Origin: an uncultured Dialister sp.
Lineage (GTDB): Bacteria; Bacillota; Negativicutes; Veillonellales; Dialisteraceae
Direction: 5' to 3'
Assembly: GCA_934178345.1 (NCBI GenBank)
Contig: CAKPQG010000012.1
Span: forward strand, 8,482-72,481
DNA length: 64,000 nt
Shown: positions 44,113 through 52,847 of the stretch, piece by piece
Layout of the letters: every line of letters starts with the position of its first letter
Position numbering within the stretch: position 1 is the stretch's first letter
Program-made: the position numbers and the translations under genes
The notes under the pieces: generated by a model
Database searches by the model: none
What the model was told of the DNA's origin: nothing
Seen by the model: only the letters and a program-made list of their open reading frames with translations

Positions 44113-44763
44113 ATGCGTCTCAGACGTAAACCTTGGATCGAAGAAGCGATCAAAAATTACACATCCATCCTCTTTCTGGAAGAACCGACCGACATGAAAG
44201 GCAAGTGGGAGACACAGTTTCCCCGCCCGGAGCAGCCGCTCCATGTGGAATTCGGTACCGGCAAAGGCCAGTTCATTTCCGGCATGGCCGCGCTCCATCC
44301 TGATGTGAACTACATCGGCATGGAAGTGCAGGAAGGCGTCATCTACTATGCCGCACAGAAGACTGCGGAGAAGGATCCGCCGGTAGACAATGTCCGTCTC
44401 ATCTTAGGCGATGTGAGCGAGATTCTGAATATTTTTGACGAAGGCGAGGTCGATGTGATCTACCTCAACTTCAGCGACCCATGGCCGAAGAAACGCCACG
44501 CCAAGCGCCGCCTCACCTATCGTGATTTCCTGAAACGCTACGCCGTCATTTTAAAAGAGGGCGGTGAGATCCGCTTCAAGACGGATAACAAGGACCTTTT
44601 TGATTTCTCCGTCGAAGAATTTGAGGCCATGGGCTGGCAGCTTTCGGACGTGACCTATGATCTTCATGCCGCTCCCGTCCTAGGGGATGTGGAGACAGAG
44701 TATGAAGAGAAGTTTTCCAGAAAGGGGAACCTCATATGTCGTCTCGTAGCGAGACGTCCCTGA
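44113..44763 (+). CDS. trmB: tRNA (guanine-N7-)-methyltransferase
   Basis: TrmB forms m7G46 in tRNA variable loops using SAM. The 216-residue Rossmann methyltransferase shows the SAM loop VEFGTGKGQFISGMA, the acidic strand VRLILGDVSEI and the diagnostic NFSDPWPKKRHAKRRL motif. The start follows GAAAGGAGTC. Its 3' end overlaps the next gene by 28 bp, so the two are cotranscribed. Confidence 0.95.
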   Translation: MRLRRKPWIEEAIKNYTSILFLEEPTDMKGKWETQFPRPEQPLHVEFGTGKGQFISGMAALHPDVNYIGMEVQEGVIYYAAQKTAEKDPPVDNVRLILGDVSEILNIFDEGEVDVIYLNFSDPWPKKRHAKRRLTYRDFLKRYAVILKEGGEIRFKTDNKDLFDFSVEEFEAMGWQLSDVTYDLHAAPVLGDVETEYEEKFSRKGNLICRLVARRP

Positions 44764-45989
44764 AGGATACGAAGTATGTGCCCGAGTGTCTGAAATGGAT
44801 GCTCATCGCGGCCGCCATACTGATCGCCATCGGGGCGATGAATGTCTATAATGCCACCTACTATATGAATATGGCGGCGGGCGATGGTCCGTATGCGCAC
44901 TTTTTGAAGCATGTCGGGGTCTTGGCGCTCAGTCTGGCCATCGGCGTCGTCGTGGCTTGGCTGCCGAAAGGATTCATCCGGGGCGGCGCCTTCGTCTGGG
45001 TGGGGGTGACGATACTACTCCTTGCTGTGGTTGTTGTGGCCGGGCATCGGGCGAATGGCGCGACGCGCTGGATCATGCTCGCGGGCTTCTCTCTCCAGCC
45101 GTCTGAAGTCGCGAAAGTGACCGGCCTGATCTGGACGGCATCCTTTCTGGCAAGGTGCATCCGAAAAGGAGAGGAAATCACGCTTATCAAGCGATTTTTC
45201 CGTCCCCTCTGCCATATTCGTGACAGTAAGAAAAAGGAGAATATCTTCCGCTCCATGATTTGGTACTTTCTGCCGCTCTATGGGCCGCTCGTGATGGCGA
45301 TCTTCGTCCTGAAACAGCCGGACATGGGGACAGCGGGGATGATTCTGCTCTTCCCCCTACTTCTCTACGTCTTGGCAGGACTTCCGCTTTTCGAAATCCT
45401 CTTGGGCGTAGGGGGTGCGATCGTCACCTTTGCGATTCTCGTCATTGCTGAACCGTATCGCATGGACCGTGTGGTCGTACTCTGGGATCCCTTCTCCTAT
45501 GCGGCGAACCGCGGCTACCAGACGGTGCAGAGCCTCATCGCGGTCGGCTCCGGCGGCCTCTTCGGGCAAAGCGTCGGCGAAGGCATGTCGAAATTTCTCT
45601 ACCTGCCCGAGCAGTACACCGACTTCGCCTATGCCGTTTTCAGTCAGGAATTTGGCTTCATAGGCTCTGTTTTCGTCCTCATTCTCTACCTTATTTTTCT
45701 CCTTGCCGGATTCGCTGTAGCCAGAAAGCTGAAGGAGACCTATGCGGCGCTTCTCGTCTACGGACTCACCATGCTGATCTCCGTGCAGGGCATCGTCAAT
45801 ATCGCGATGGTCATCGGCTGCTTCCCTGTCACAGGGATCCCTCTGCCCTTCATTTCCTATGGCGGTTCCTCGCTCATCATGAATATCATCTCTGTCGCAC
45901 TCATCTACGGCACCACGGTGCAGAGCCTTCGCGAGACAGATCTGGAAGAGAGAAAGCGCCGGATCGCACAAATGGAAGGGAGAGGGTGA
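44736..45989 (+). CDS. FtsW/RodA/SpoVE (SEDS) peptidoglycan polymerase
   Basis: A 417-residue membrane glycosyltransferase polymerising lipid II with a class B PBP. Ten or so helices are visible. Conserved SEDS segments are GATRWIMLAGFSLQPSEVAK, LKQPDMGTAGMI (catalytic Asp), GYQTVQSLIAVGSGGLFG and a C-terminal GIPLPFISYGGSS. The last motif and an LPEQYTDFAYAVFSQEFGFIG-like segment favour FtsW/SpoVE, but RodA is not excluded. The ATG lies inside trmB after AAGGGGAAC. Confidence 0.9.
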   Translation: MSSRSETSLKDTKYVPECLKWMLIAAAILIAIGAMNVYNATYYMNMAAGDGPYAHFLKHVGVLALSLAIGVVVAWLPKGFIRGGAFVWVGVTILLLAVVVVAGHRANGATRWIMLAGFSLQPSEVAKVTGLIWTASFLARCIRKGEEITLIKRFFRPLCHIRDSKKKENIFRSMIWYFLPLYGPLVMAIFVLKQPDMGTAGMILLFPLLLYVLAGLPLFEILLGVGGAIVTFAILVIAEPYRMDRVVVLWDPFSYAANRGYQTVQSLIAVGSGGLFGQSVGEGMSKFLYLPEQYTDFAYAVFSQEFGFIGSVFVLILYLIFLLAGFAVARKLKETYAALLVYGLTMLISVQGIVNIAMVIGCFPVTGIPLPFISYGGSSLIMNIISVALIYGTTVQSLRETDLEERKRRIAQMEGRG

Positions 45990-46012
45990 GCCTCTGGTGT
46001 GCTGTCCCTTGA

Positions 46013-46250
46013 TTGGGGATGAAAGCTCTACTCGAATGAGGAATTAGGAATGAGGAATTAGGAATGAAGGTGGCGGCTCCGCCGAGATCGATGGCTCAGG
46101 TCGCAACTGTTCTGGCATTCGTTATCTCACATACGACGTTTCTCGCCGCTCAGGATGACGAAACGGGGCGATGCCCGAAAGTCGTATTCAAGTCACCAGT
46201 CACTAGTCACTAGTCACTAGTCACTCCTAATCCCTGCTTCCAAGCTCCAG
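46013..46250. repeat. Mosaic repeat region after the SEDS gene
   Basis: CTTGATTGGGGATGAAAGCTC, ATTAGGAATGAGGAATTAGG heptamers, GGCGGCTCCGCCG, then a CGCTCAGGATGACG fragment (46149-46162), GGGCGATGCCCGAAAG and CTAGTCAC heptamers (46190-46225). The block is decayed compared with others. Confidence 0.75.
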
Positions 46251-46288
46251 ATTGCTGGGGTCGAATTCTCGATGTACAATCAGCAACC

Positions 46289-46326
46289 AAAAAACTCCGT
46301 GAGAGAAATATCTCACGGAGTTTTTT
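46289..46326. terminator. Terminator downstream of the hypothetical gene pair
   Basis: AAAAAACTCCGTGAGA and TCTCACGGAGTTTTTT form a perfect stem with an 6-nt loop; its A/T runs work on both strands and it ends the minus-strand operon. Confidence 0.9.
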
Positions 46327-46816
46327 GTTGCCCATAGACTGCATGTCTCGCGAGGTCCATCGCAGGAAGGAGCGCGTGCGTGGCGCCAGCGGCATAGAGC
46401 AGAAGCCCAAGGTAGAATGTCATGCGTTGTGGCGGGGTGAAATCATTTTTTTTCGGTGGGAACGCGAAAGACGAGGGGGAGAGGCGCTCTGTGCGGAGCG
46501 CCCCTTTGCCGAATGTCGTCAGCACATATCCATCCTCATAGAAGCAGAGTACGGCGCCTGACCAACCTGCGGCCTTCGCGGCGAGCGCGAGCCGCCCTGC
46601 CTGGTCCGTCCGGTTCGTATAGAGCAGCAGGCGCTGGCGTGTATTTCTCGGGAGCAGGCAGCATATATGAAGCCGCTGCCACGCGCGATCTCGCAGTTCC
46701 TTATCCGGAAGGGGCGCACTCGCGAAGTCGCTCGCGTAGAAATAGAAAGGCGCATCGAAGCGGCAGATGGATACCAGACGCTTCGTCAGGCTTTCAAGCG
46801 TTTCTTTTTTGTTCAT
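46313..46816 (-). CDS. Hypothetical protein (167 aa)
   Basis: I do not recognise this protein. It is a 167-residue soluble-looking sequence beginning MNKKETLESLTKRLVSICRF, with a basic middle (LLPRNTRQRLLLYTNRTDQAG) and a hydrophobic segment near residues 135-152 (MTFYLGLLLYAAGATHALL). It follows the 81-residue gene at 46827 with a 10-bp gap, so the two probably form an operon under the promoter at 47092. The C-terminal codons overlap the terminator stem. The long antisense frames here are weaker candidates than this one. Confidence 0.65.
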   Translation of the reverse strand: MNKKETLESLTKRLVSICRFDAPFYFYASDFASAPLPDKELRDRAWQRLHICCLLPRNTRQRLLLYTNRTDQAGRLALAAKAAGWSGAVLCFYEDGYVLTTFGKGALRTERLSPSSFAFPPKKNDFTPPQRMTFYLGLLLYAAGATHALLPAMDLARHAVYGQQKTP

Positions 46817-46826
46817 GACCGCCTGC

Positions 46827-47072
46827 TTATTTCAAATACTTTTTCCCGAGCTTCCATGTCAGAGCCATCGACTGCTGGAGCAGGAAGAAATGGAAAGCCC
46901 GCATGGGGTGCAGGAGCCAGAAGCCCTTCTTGATGGGCGCAAGTGCCTGCCACCCTTCTGCCTCTTTCTTTGTCGGTGCATATGCCTCCTGCCTTGCATT
47001 CAGCCCCTTGGCAAGGAATGCGCCCACGAGCGCGAGCAGGATCATTTTGAGAATGCCATTCTTGTTATTCAT
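46827..47072 (-). CDS. Small putative membrane protein (81 aa)
   Basis: No family was recognised. The protein opens with a hydrophobic helix (GILKMILLALVGAFLAKG, residues 6-23), then a polar stretch and a basic, aromatic C-terminus (FWLLHPMRAFHFFLLQQ, LGKKYLK). ATG 47072 is chosen for the AGAGGTGATGATC ribosome site; upstream in-frame starts at 47120 and 47087 lack one. First gene of a two-gene operon with a well-formed promoter. Confidence 0.72.
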   Translation of the reverse strand: MNNKNGILKMILLALVGAFLAKGLNARQEAYAPTKKEAEGWQALAPIKKGFWLLHPMRAFHFFLLQQSMALTWKLGKKYLK

Positions 47073-47091
47073 GATCATCACCTCTATCCGT

Positions 47092-47120
47092 ATCATAGCA
47101 AAGGAGAGCGCGTCAGGCAA
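47092..47120 (-). promoter_or_regulatory. Promoter of the hypothetical gene pair
   Basis: On the minus strand TTGCCT (47115-47120), a 17-bp spacer and TATGAT (47092-47097), about 20 nt before the start. Confidence 0.75.
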
Positions 47121-47314
47121 GTTGTGGTATGATAGATGAAGGTTCAGGGGGAAAAAATGAGGATTGAGGGAGGAGGGCAGCGGCTTCGCCGCGATGATAG
47201 ATGATTGTATTCTCGTATCGCTAACCTAATCCCTAGCCACTAATCCCCAGCTACCCGTCACTCTTATCCCCTGAAACGTTAGACTACGAATTTTTCAGAA
47301 AAGGAGCATTCACT

Positions 47315-47923
47315 ATGCACATCATTTTAGCTTCTGCTTCGCCGCGCCGGCGAGAGCTTATCCATCAGATCGGCTGGACGGAGGAAATCTGTCCGTCCTC
47401 TTTTTCTGAAGCGGCGACGCCCAAAGAAGCCCGCGCGAGGCTCGGAGAATTTCCCGAAGATGTTTGTCTGGAAATTTCCCGCGTTGAAGATGCCGGACTT
47501 GTGACTCTCTTCAATGCGTATGGCAAAGGGAAGCGCATTTGTGAGGAGAAAGGCGACGAAGTTCCGATCGTGGCGGCCGATACCGTCGTGACACTGGATG
47601 GCGATATTCTGGGGAAACCAAGGGATACGAACGATGCGCGCGCGATGCTCCGCCTTCTCTCAGGAAGAGAGCATGCAGTGAAGACAGGCCTCGCTGTCTT
47701 TTATAAGGATCGCGTTCATCTCCATGTCGAGACGACGCGCGTCTATTTTCGAAAGCTCTCGGATCTGGAAATCGATCGCTACGTCGCCACCGGTGAACCG
47801 ATGGATAAGGCCGGCGCCTACGGTATCCAGGGGAAGGGTGCGATCCTTGTTTCCAAAATCGAAGGCTCGTATGATAACGTAGTCGGTCTGCCCCTGACAG
47901 CGCTGTATGAAATGATGAAGTGA
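47315..47923 (+). CDS. maf: Maf-like nucleotide pyrophosphatase
   Basis: Maf proteins hydrolyse non-canonical or modified nucleoside triphosphates (dTTP/UTP or m7GTP type) and are linked to septum control in Bacillus. The 202-residue product has ASASPRRRELIHQIG at its N-terminus, the metal/catalytic PIVAADTVVTLDG segment and GKPRDTNDARAMLRLLSGRE. The start follows AAAAGGAGC. The stop is followed by GGTTCAGAAGGTTC repeats. Confidence 0.92.
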   Translation: MHIILASASPRRRELIHQIGWTEEICPSSFSEAATPKEARARLGEFPEDVCLEISRVEDAGLVTLFNAYGKGKRICEEKGDEVPIVAADTVVTLDGDILGKPRDTNDARAMLRLLSGREHAVKTGLAVFYKDRVHLHVETTRVYFRKLSDLEIDRYVATGEPMDKAGAYGIQGKGAILVSKIEGSYDNVVGLPLTALYEMMK

Positions 47924-47925
47924 TT

Positions 47926-48090
47926 GGTTCAGAAGGTTCAGAGGGTTCTGAAGGTTCAAAAGGTTCAATGGGGAAGGTACGGCGCATAAAATATGGAAGC
48001 GCCGCAGAGTATAAATAGGGCGATGCCCGAAGATTGCATTTCAGTCACCAGTCACTAGTCACTAGTCACTCCTAATCCCCAATCCTGAAT
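47926..48090. repeat. Mosaic repeat unit (class B) after maf
   Basis: GGTTCAGAAGGTTCAGAGGG nonamers adjoin the stop; GGCGCATAAAATATGGAAGCGCC core (47979-48004), GGGCGATGCCCGAAG (48017), CTAGTCAC heptamers and CCTAATCCCCAATCC. Confidence 0.8.
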
Positions 48091-48111
48091 TTCTGAACTC
48101 TTTTTCTTCTC

Positions 48112-48140
48112 TTAACAAATCCCTCAAAATATGATATGGT
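48112..48140 (+). promoter_or_regulatory. Probable promoter of the TonB receptor gene
   Basis: TTAACA (48112-48117), 17 bp, TATGGT (48135-48140), leaving a ~120-nt leader in which no known riboswitch was recognised. Confidence 0.5.
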
Positions 48141-48267
48141 AGTACACGTATGTAACTCAGACTTTTTGCAGAAAATCATAGAAATTTCATTTTTTCGCTA
48201 AGGAATGTCTGAAAAAACTTTCCGGAACTATCAGAGAGAGGAAAGAAATAGTAAAGGGGAATTGAAA

Positions 48268-50415
48268 ATGAAAGACATGAAAAAAACAGCGGCTCTTCTG
48301 GCGGCTATGGCGCTTCTCGGCGTGGGCAGCGTAAGCGCGGCCGATGCGGTTCCGATGTTTGCGCTGCAGGGTGTCACGGTCACCGCGACCCGTCAGGCAG
48401 AAAGCCTCAAGGATGTACCGGCGAATGTACAGGTCATCACGGAGAAGGACATCAAGCTGCGCAATGTACAGACTGCGTCCGATGCCGTTGCGATGGCGAC
48501 CGGCGTCTCTGCGTCGAACTCCGTCGAAGGCACGGTGAACCTTCGCGGCTATAACTCGAAGAATATCCTCGTCCTTGTCGACGGACAGCAGATGAATACC
48601 GCATGGAACGGCGATGTCGACTGGAACATGATCCCTGTCGAGAATATCCGCAAGATCGAGGTCGTCTCCGGCGGTCAGTCCGCTCTCTACGGCGGTCGTG
48701 CGGTCGGCGGCGTCATCAATATCATGACAAAGAGCGAGAAGCGTGACGGTGTCCACGGTTCCGCGGTCGTCAGCTACGGCAGCCACGGCACGGTGAAGCA
48801 GGCGTATGCCGTGCATGGGAAGAAGGATAAGCTGTCTTGGGGGACATTCTATGAGTCGAAAATTACGAATGGGTGGAAGGATTATACCCCGTCCGCAGTC
48901 AAAGGTGCGACTTCTTCCGGCAATCATGTGACCACAGACCTGACCGATGCCAAAGGAAATAAGCTGATGGGGGAACGCGGCAAGAAAGAAGTCATGTCTG
49001 AAAATTACGGCTTCAATCTGGGCTACGCCTTCAATGATGATCAGAAATTAACATACAAGTATACGCATGCCAATTATACCTGGAAATACAACGATCCGAC
49101 GTCCTGGGTAGAGAAGAATGGAAAGACACTTTGGCCGGCAGTCGATTTTGCGGATTCTTCCATGTCCAGTTTCTACGGTACAAAGGGCTGGCGTTCCTAT
49201 GATATGCATTCTCTGACGTATAATGATCAGAAGAACAAAGTGCATGCACACTTTGGTATGACGAATTATACCAAGGATGGATACACGCAGCCGGGGTATG
49301 CGAAGGGAACCCTTGACAGCAATTTCGATGGAAGTGGCAAGAAATCTTCTTATCCGTCAAAGTCATGGGATTTTGATATCAATAAACGCTGGACCCTTGG
49401 TGATCATACCATTCTGCTCGGGGGATCCTATGGGCAGGATCAGTTTGATCAAACCATTTACAATAATATTTCTGACTGGAAATCTTGGGCCAGTGCTTAC
49501 ACGAAGAATGTGAAAGATCAATTCTTGGGCGGTAAAGATAAGAATTGGGCGCTATATCTGCAGGATAAATGGTCATTTGCCCCGAAGTGGAATGCATATA
49601 TCGGCGGCCGCTACGACCACTATAAAAAGTATGATGGCTATAGCCAGTATGTAGATCAGGAGAGAAAGACCTTCGACTCGGCTTCTTACAATAAATTCTC
49701 TCCCAAGCTGTCACTCGATTATGCGGCCAATGATTCGCTGAATGTGTATGTATCCTATGGTAAATCTTTCAACCCGCCGATCCTGTATCAGGTCTACCGT
49801 TACACGGAAAAAGGAACCATTTATCATCAGAACCCCGACCTGAATCCGGAGACCACAGATACATGGGAACTGGGGGCAAAGACAAAGCTTTCCGAAAAAA
49901 CGGAAGTGAATGCTTCGCTCTTCCATGCAAAGACGGATGACTACATTAAAGCGGAAGCCTATCAGGGTGGCGGCAAGCAGTACCAGAATGTCGGCGAAGC
50001 CAAGACGCACGGTTTCGAAATTGCGGTGAACCAGAAGCACAGCGACAGCTGGACTTCCTATATCAATTACACCTGGCAGACGGGCAAGATCAATGGCGAT
50101 AAGAACTACGACATCCCGCGTCACCTGCTCCATCTCGGCACGACCTTCCACAAGGACCCATGGACGGTGAACGTCGACGGCATGTTCATCTCCGATCGCA
50201 CCGAAGCGGGGTGGATCGGTGGACATTTCAAATCACGCGATGCGTACTTCCTCCTGAACCTCAATACAAACTACCAGTTCAACAAGAATTTCTCCATGCA
50301 GTTTGCGATTGAGAATGTCCTTGACCGCGATTACTTCGATGAAGATATTTCCACGAACCATTACTACATCGGTGATGGCCGCACCTTCACGCTGTCTGCG
50401 CGATATACGTTCTAA
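48268..50415 (+). CDS. TonB-dependent outer-membrane receptor
   Basis: A gated beta-barrel importer for iron chelates, cobalamin or other scarce nutrients. The 715-residue precursor starts MKDMKKTAALLAAMALLGVG with Ala cleavage near VSA-AD, then VTVTATRQAESLKDVPANV (plug start; TonB-box-like region), the plug RGYNSKNILVLVDGQQMN and GQSALYGGRAVGGVINI motifs, and a long barrel ending in LSARYTF with terminal Phe as BAM substrates do. ATG 48268 follows AAAGGGGA. Codon and base composition drop in GC within the extracellular-loop half (about 48840-49900). The ligand is not predictable. It proves an outer membrane. Confidence 0.93.
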   Translation: MKDMKKTAALLAAMALLGVGSVSAADAVPMFALQGVTVTATRQAESLKDVPANVQVITEKDIKLRNVQTASDAVAMATGVSASNSVEGTVNLRGYNSKNILVLVDGQQMNTAWNGDVDWNMIPVENIRKIEVVSGGQSALYGGRAVGGVINIMTKSEKRDGVHGSAVVSYGSHGTVKQAYAVHGKKDKLSWGTFYESKITNGWKDYTPSAVKGATSSGNHVTTDLTDAKGNKLMGERGKKEVMSENYGFNLGYAFNDDQKLTYKYTHANYTWKYNDPTSWVEKNGKTLWPAVDFADSSMSSFYGTKGWRSYDMHSLTYNDQKNKVHAHFGMTNYTKDGYTQPGYAKGTLDSNFDGSGKKSSYPSKSWDFDINKRWTLGDHTILLGGSYGQDQFDQTIYNNISDWKSWASAYTKNVKDQFLGGKDKNWALYLQDKWSFAPKWNAYIGGRYDHYKKYDGYSQYVDQERKTFDSASYNKFSPKLSLDYAANDSLNVYVSYGKSFNPPILYQVYRYTEKGTIYHQNPDLNPETTDTWELGAKTKLSEKTEVNASLFHAKTDDYIKAEAYQGGGKQYQNVGEAKTHGFEIAVNQKHSDSWTSYINYTWQTGKINGDKNYDIPRHLLHLGTTFHKDPWTVNVDGMFISDRTEAGWIGGHFKSRDAYFLLNLNTNYQFNKNFSMQFAIENVLDRDYFDEDISTNHYYIGDGRTFTLSARYTF

Positions 50416-50439
50416 TAAGAAATGCAAAATAGCGGTATT

Positions 50440-50532
50440 TTCCCGTACCGTCATTCTGAGCGGAGAAAACGGAGAATGTGAGACCGCTGGTACGCGGAAC
50501 GCATGGGGGATGAGCCGAAGAATCTAAACGCG
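50440..50532. repeat. GTCATTCTGAGCGG repeat after the TonB receptor gene
   Basis: GTCATTCTGAGCGGAG (50450) and GCCGAAGAATCT (50513) bound an ~75-bp interspersed repeat of the same type as at 8750 and 33147. Confidence 0.65.
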
Positions 50533-50563
50533 AGCAGCGTACTATGAACCTGCACCCCAACAT

Positions 50564-50604
50564 AAAAAGCACGTCTGAATCAAAAGATTCAGACGTGCTT
50601 TTTT
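50564..50604. terminator. Terminator between TonB receptor and M18 genes
   Basis: AAAAAGCACGTCTGAATC and GATTCAGACGTGCTTTTTT: a long perfect stem with a 4-nt loop, symmetrical and suited to both convergent genes. Confidence 0.92.
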
Positions 50605-50680
50605 CGTCATGGATGCTGCCAAGGATGAGCGAATCCGATTTCTCGTATCGTCCTAGCCACTAGCCACTAGTCACTAGCCA

Positions 50681-51961
50681 CTACTCATAGAACTTTGTCA
50701 CAGCATCGACAAGGTAGGCGGTATCCTTGACGCCGGCCGTCTCATAGGAGGAGTGCATGGCGAGCTGGGGGAGACCGATGTCGACGGTCGGCATGGCGAC
50801 GACGGTGTTTGAAATATTCCCTAAGGTAGAGCCGCCGGGGTTGTCACTGTGATTCGTGAAGGTCTGTGTGGGGATGTCATGGTCTTTGCACAGCTTCTTG
50901 AAGTAGGCGGCAGAGAAAGCATTGGTCGCATATTTCTGTGCGGCGCTGTACTTGATGACGATGCCGCCATTGATGACGGGACGGTTCACGGGATCCGCAT
51001 ATTCCGGATGGTTCGGGTGGATGCTGTGGGCGTTGTCGGCGGAGATCATGAAGCTTCTCGCGATCATGGCCATGGTTTCATCATAGCTGTATCCGAGGGA
51101 AGCGGCGAGACGCTGCAGGGTATTCGCAAGGAAGGTGGAGCCGGCGCCCTGCGAGGTGGCGCTGCCGACTTCTTCATTATCGAAGAGGGCGTAGACGGAG
51201 ATGTATTTCTCCTTCTTACCCTGCGTGAAGCCGCGGAAGCAGGCGAAGGCGCACTGCAGGTCGTCGAGCTTCGGCGAGGAGATGAATTCTCTCTCTTCGC
51301 CCCAGATGGTACCGGGGACGCGGCTGTAGAGGATGAGGTCATGCGCGAGGATGTCTTCGGCTTTCACCTTGGCAGCGGCGGCGATGACGTCCATGAAAGG
51401 AGTCTTGGCGCCGGTCATGCCATAGAGAGGGAGCATGTCCTTCTGCACTTTCCACTCTTTATGCTGGTTCACGCTGCGGTCCATATGAATCGCGACGGAG
51501 GGGATGACGAGCATGGTGCCATCGATCGCGATGAGCTTCTCCGCAAGGTGGCCGTTCTCTGTGACGAGGAGACGTCCGGCGACGGAGAGCGGACGGTCGA
51601 GCCAGGTCGACATGATCATGCCGCCGTAGCCCTCGACATTGAGCTTCACATACGGGCCATCTGCGATTTCCGGATTCTCTTTGATCTTGAAGGTCGGAGA
51701 GTCGCAGTGCGAGGCAGTGATATGGAAGGCTTCTGCGCCTTCTTCCGGCACGGTGAAGGCCATGAGGGCGCTGCCATTTCTGGTGACGACGTACTTGCCG
51801 CCCTTCTCGATCTGCCAGGGGTCTTCTTCGCGGATCTCTGTGAAGCCTGCGTAGAGGAGCGCTGCCTTGATGCCGCGGACGGCATGGAAGGTGGAGGGGG
51901 ACTTGCCGATGAAATGGATGAGGTCGCGGCTGATGTCATCTGCGGTGATTGGCTGTTCCAT
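50681..51961 (-). CDS. M18 family aminopeptidase
   Basis: A 426-residue tetrahedral cocatalytic zinc aminopeptidase that trims N-terminal residues from peptides. Metal and catalytic motifs are ITASHCDSPTFKIKENP (first His/Asp), FDNEEVGSATSQGAGS (Glu base) and the terminal QLAMHSSYETAGVKD (His). The ATG overlaps the stop of the upstream small secreted-protein gene (TAATG), so translation is coupled. The TAG stop opens a TAGTGGCTAGTGGCTAG heptamer array. Confidence 0.94.
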   Translation of the reverse strand: MEQPITADDISRDLIHFIGKSPSTFHAVRGIKAALLYAGFTEIREEDPWQIEKGGKYVVTRNGSALMAFTVPEEGAEAFHITASHCDSPTFKIKENPEIADGPYVKLNVEGYGGMIMSTWLDRPLSVAGRLLVTENGHLAEKLIAIDGTMLVIPSVAIHMDRSVNQHKEWKVQKDMLPLYGMTGAKTPFMDVIAAAAKVKAEDILAHDLILYSRVPGTIWGEEREFISSPKLDDLQCAFACFRGFTQGKKEKYISVYALFDNEEVGSATSQGAGSTFLANTLQRLAASLGYSYDETMAMIARSFMISADNAHSIHPNHPEYADPVNRPVINGGIVIKYSAAQKYATNAFSAAYFKKLCKDHDIPTQTFTNHSDNPGGSTLGNISNTVVAMPTVDIGLPQLAMHSSYETAGVKDTAYLVDAVTKFYE

Positions 51962-52344
51962 TATTTCTTATGTCCTACTTTTTTCTGATATACGTCTTCT
52001 GCCATCTTGGCACGGGCACGGATGACCGGGTTCGAAGAGTTGACGGAGGTCGGAGTGAAGTTGCTCTTGTAGTGGAGCTTCTTCGTTTCCTTTTCCATTT
52101 CGACGACCTGGATGGTGCCGGCGGTGCGGTCGTAAGCGTAGGTGTAGGTGCAGGTGCCGCCTTCGATGGCTTCGATGGCAACGAAGTTCAGGATCTCATG
52201 GCCATTCGTGGTCTTCTTGATGCTGGTCTCCTGCATGTCGATGGTGGTGGTGTCGTTATATTTCCAGAGGCTTTCTGCGGAAACGGACATAGAGCCGGCA
52301 GCGATAGCAGCGGCAGCTGCCAGGGCGATCATCATTTTTTTCAT
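51961..52344 (-). CDS. Small secreted protein of unknown function
   Basis: The 127-residue product has a clear signal peptide (MKKMMIALAAAAAIAAGSMS, cleavage near VSA-ES) and a mature part of beta character (SLWKYNDTTTIDMQETSI, GGTCTYTYAYDRTAG). I recognise no family. ATG 52344 gives the better signal peptide; a GTG at 52353 is an alternative. It is directly coupled to the M18 aminopeptidase gene. An extended -10 (TGCTATAAT, plus 52408-52416) stands about 65 nt upstream on its strand. Confidence 0.75.
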   Translation of the reverse strand: MKKMMIALAAAAAIAAGSMSVSAESLWKYNDTTTIDMQETSIKKTTNGHEILNFVAIEAIEGGTCTYTYAYDRTAGTIQVVEMEKETKKLHYKSNFTPTSVNSSNPVIRARAKMAEDVYQKKVGHKK

Positions 52345-52407
52345 AGCAATCACTCTCTTTCGTGAATGGATGACTGGAAGTCATTCTTTGTTTGCAGTGC
52401 TGGATTT

Positions 52408-52416
52408 ATTATAGCA
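52408..52416 (-). promoter_or_regulatory. Extended -10 of the secreted protein/M18 operon
   Basis: TGCTATAAT on the minus strand (TATAAT at plus 52408-52413); no convincing -35. Confidence 0.55.
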
Positions 52417-52519
52417 TAAAAATGAATGGTGGGCTTGAAGTTCAAGAACCTTAACGAGGCTGATGCGGCCTATGATTTTTATCGCAGTTCCTTATGCCAA
52501 GAGTATGAATGCGTAATGC

Positions 52520-52548
52520 TTGACATTGTATACCGGAATGGATAGAAT
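52520..52548 (+). promoter_or_regulatory. Promoter of the toxin-antitoxin operon
   Basis: TTGACA (52520-52525), 17-bp spacer, TAGAAT (52543-52548), 22 nt before the antitoxin start. Confidence 0.8.
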
Positions 52549-52570
52549 GAGGGTGAAAGGCGGTGGTCTT

Positions 52571-52846
52571 ATGGCAACAGCAGCTACACAGATCCGAATT
52601 GATGCGGATACGAAACGACAGGCGGCAGCACTTTTCAGCGAGTTGGGACTCGATATGTCTGGCGCAGTGAACCTGTTTCTTCGTCAGTGCGTTCTTCGTG
52701 GAGGACTTCCTTTTGCAGTGGAAATGCCGCGATATAATCAGGAAGCATTAGCCGCAATGGAGGAGGGACGACGAATTGCTCGTGATCCGAGTGTTAAAGG
52801 CTATACGAATATGGCTGATTTGAAAAAAGCATTGGAGCAGGAGTAA
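52571..52846 (+). CDS. relB: RelB/DinJ-family antitoxin
   Basis: The 91-residue protein has an N-terminal ribbon-helix-helix (ATAATQIRIDADTKRQAAAL, LDMSGAVNLFLRQCV), which binds operator DNA, and a C-terminal toxin-neutralising part (EEGRRIARDPSVKGYTN). ATG 52571 follows AAAGGCGGTGG. Two bases separate its stop from the toxin start, as expected for an autoregulated type II module. The flanks hold fewer mosaic repeats than most of the window. Confidence 0.9.
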   Translation: MATAATQIRIDADTKRQAAALFSELGLDMSGAVNLFLRQCVLRGGLPFAVEMPRYNQEALAAMEEGRRIARDPSVKGYTNMADLKKALEQE

Positions 52847-52847
52847 C

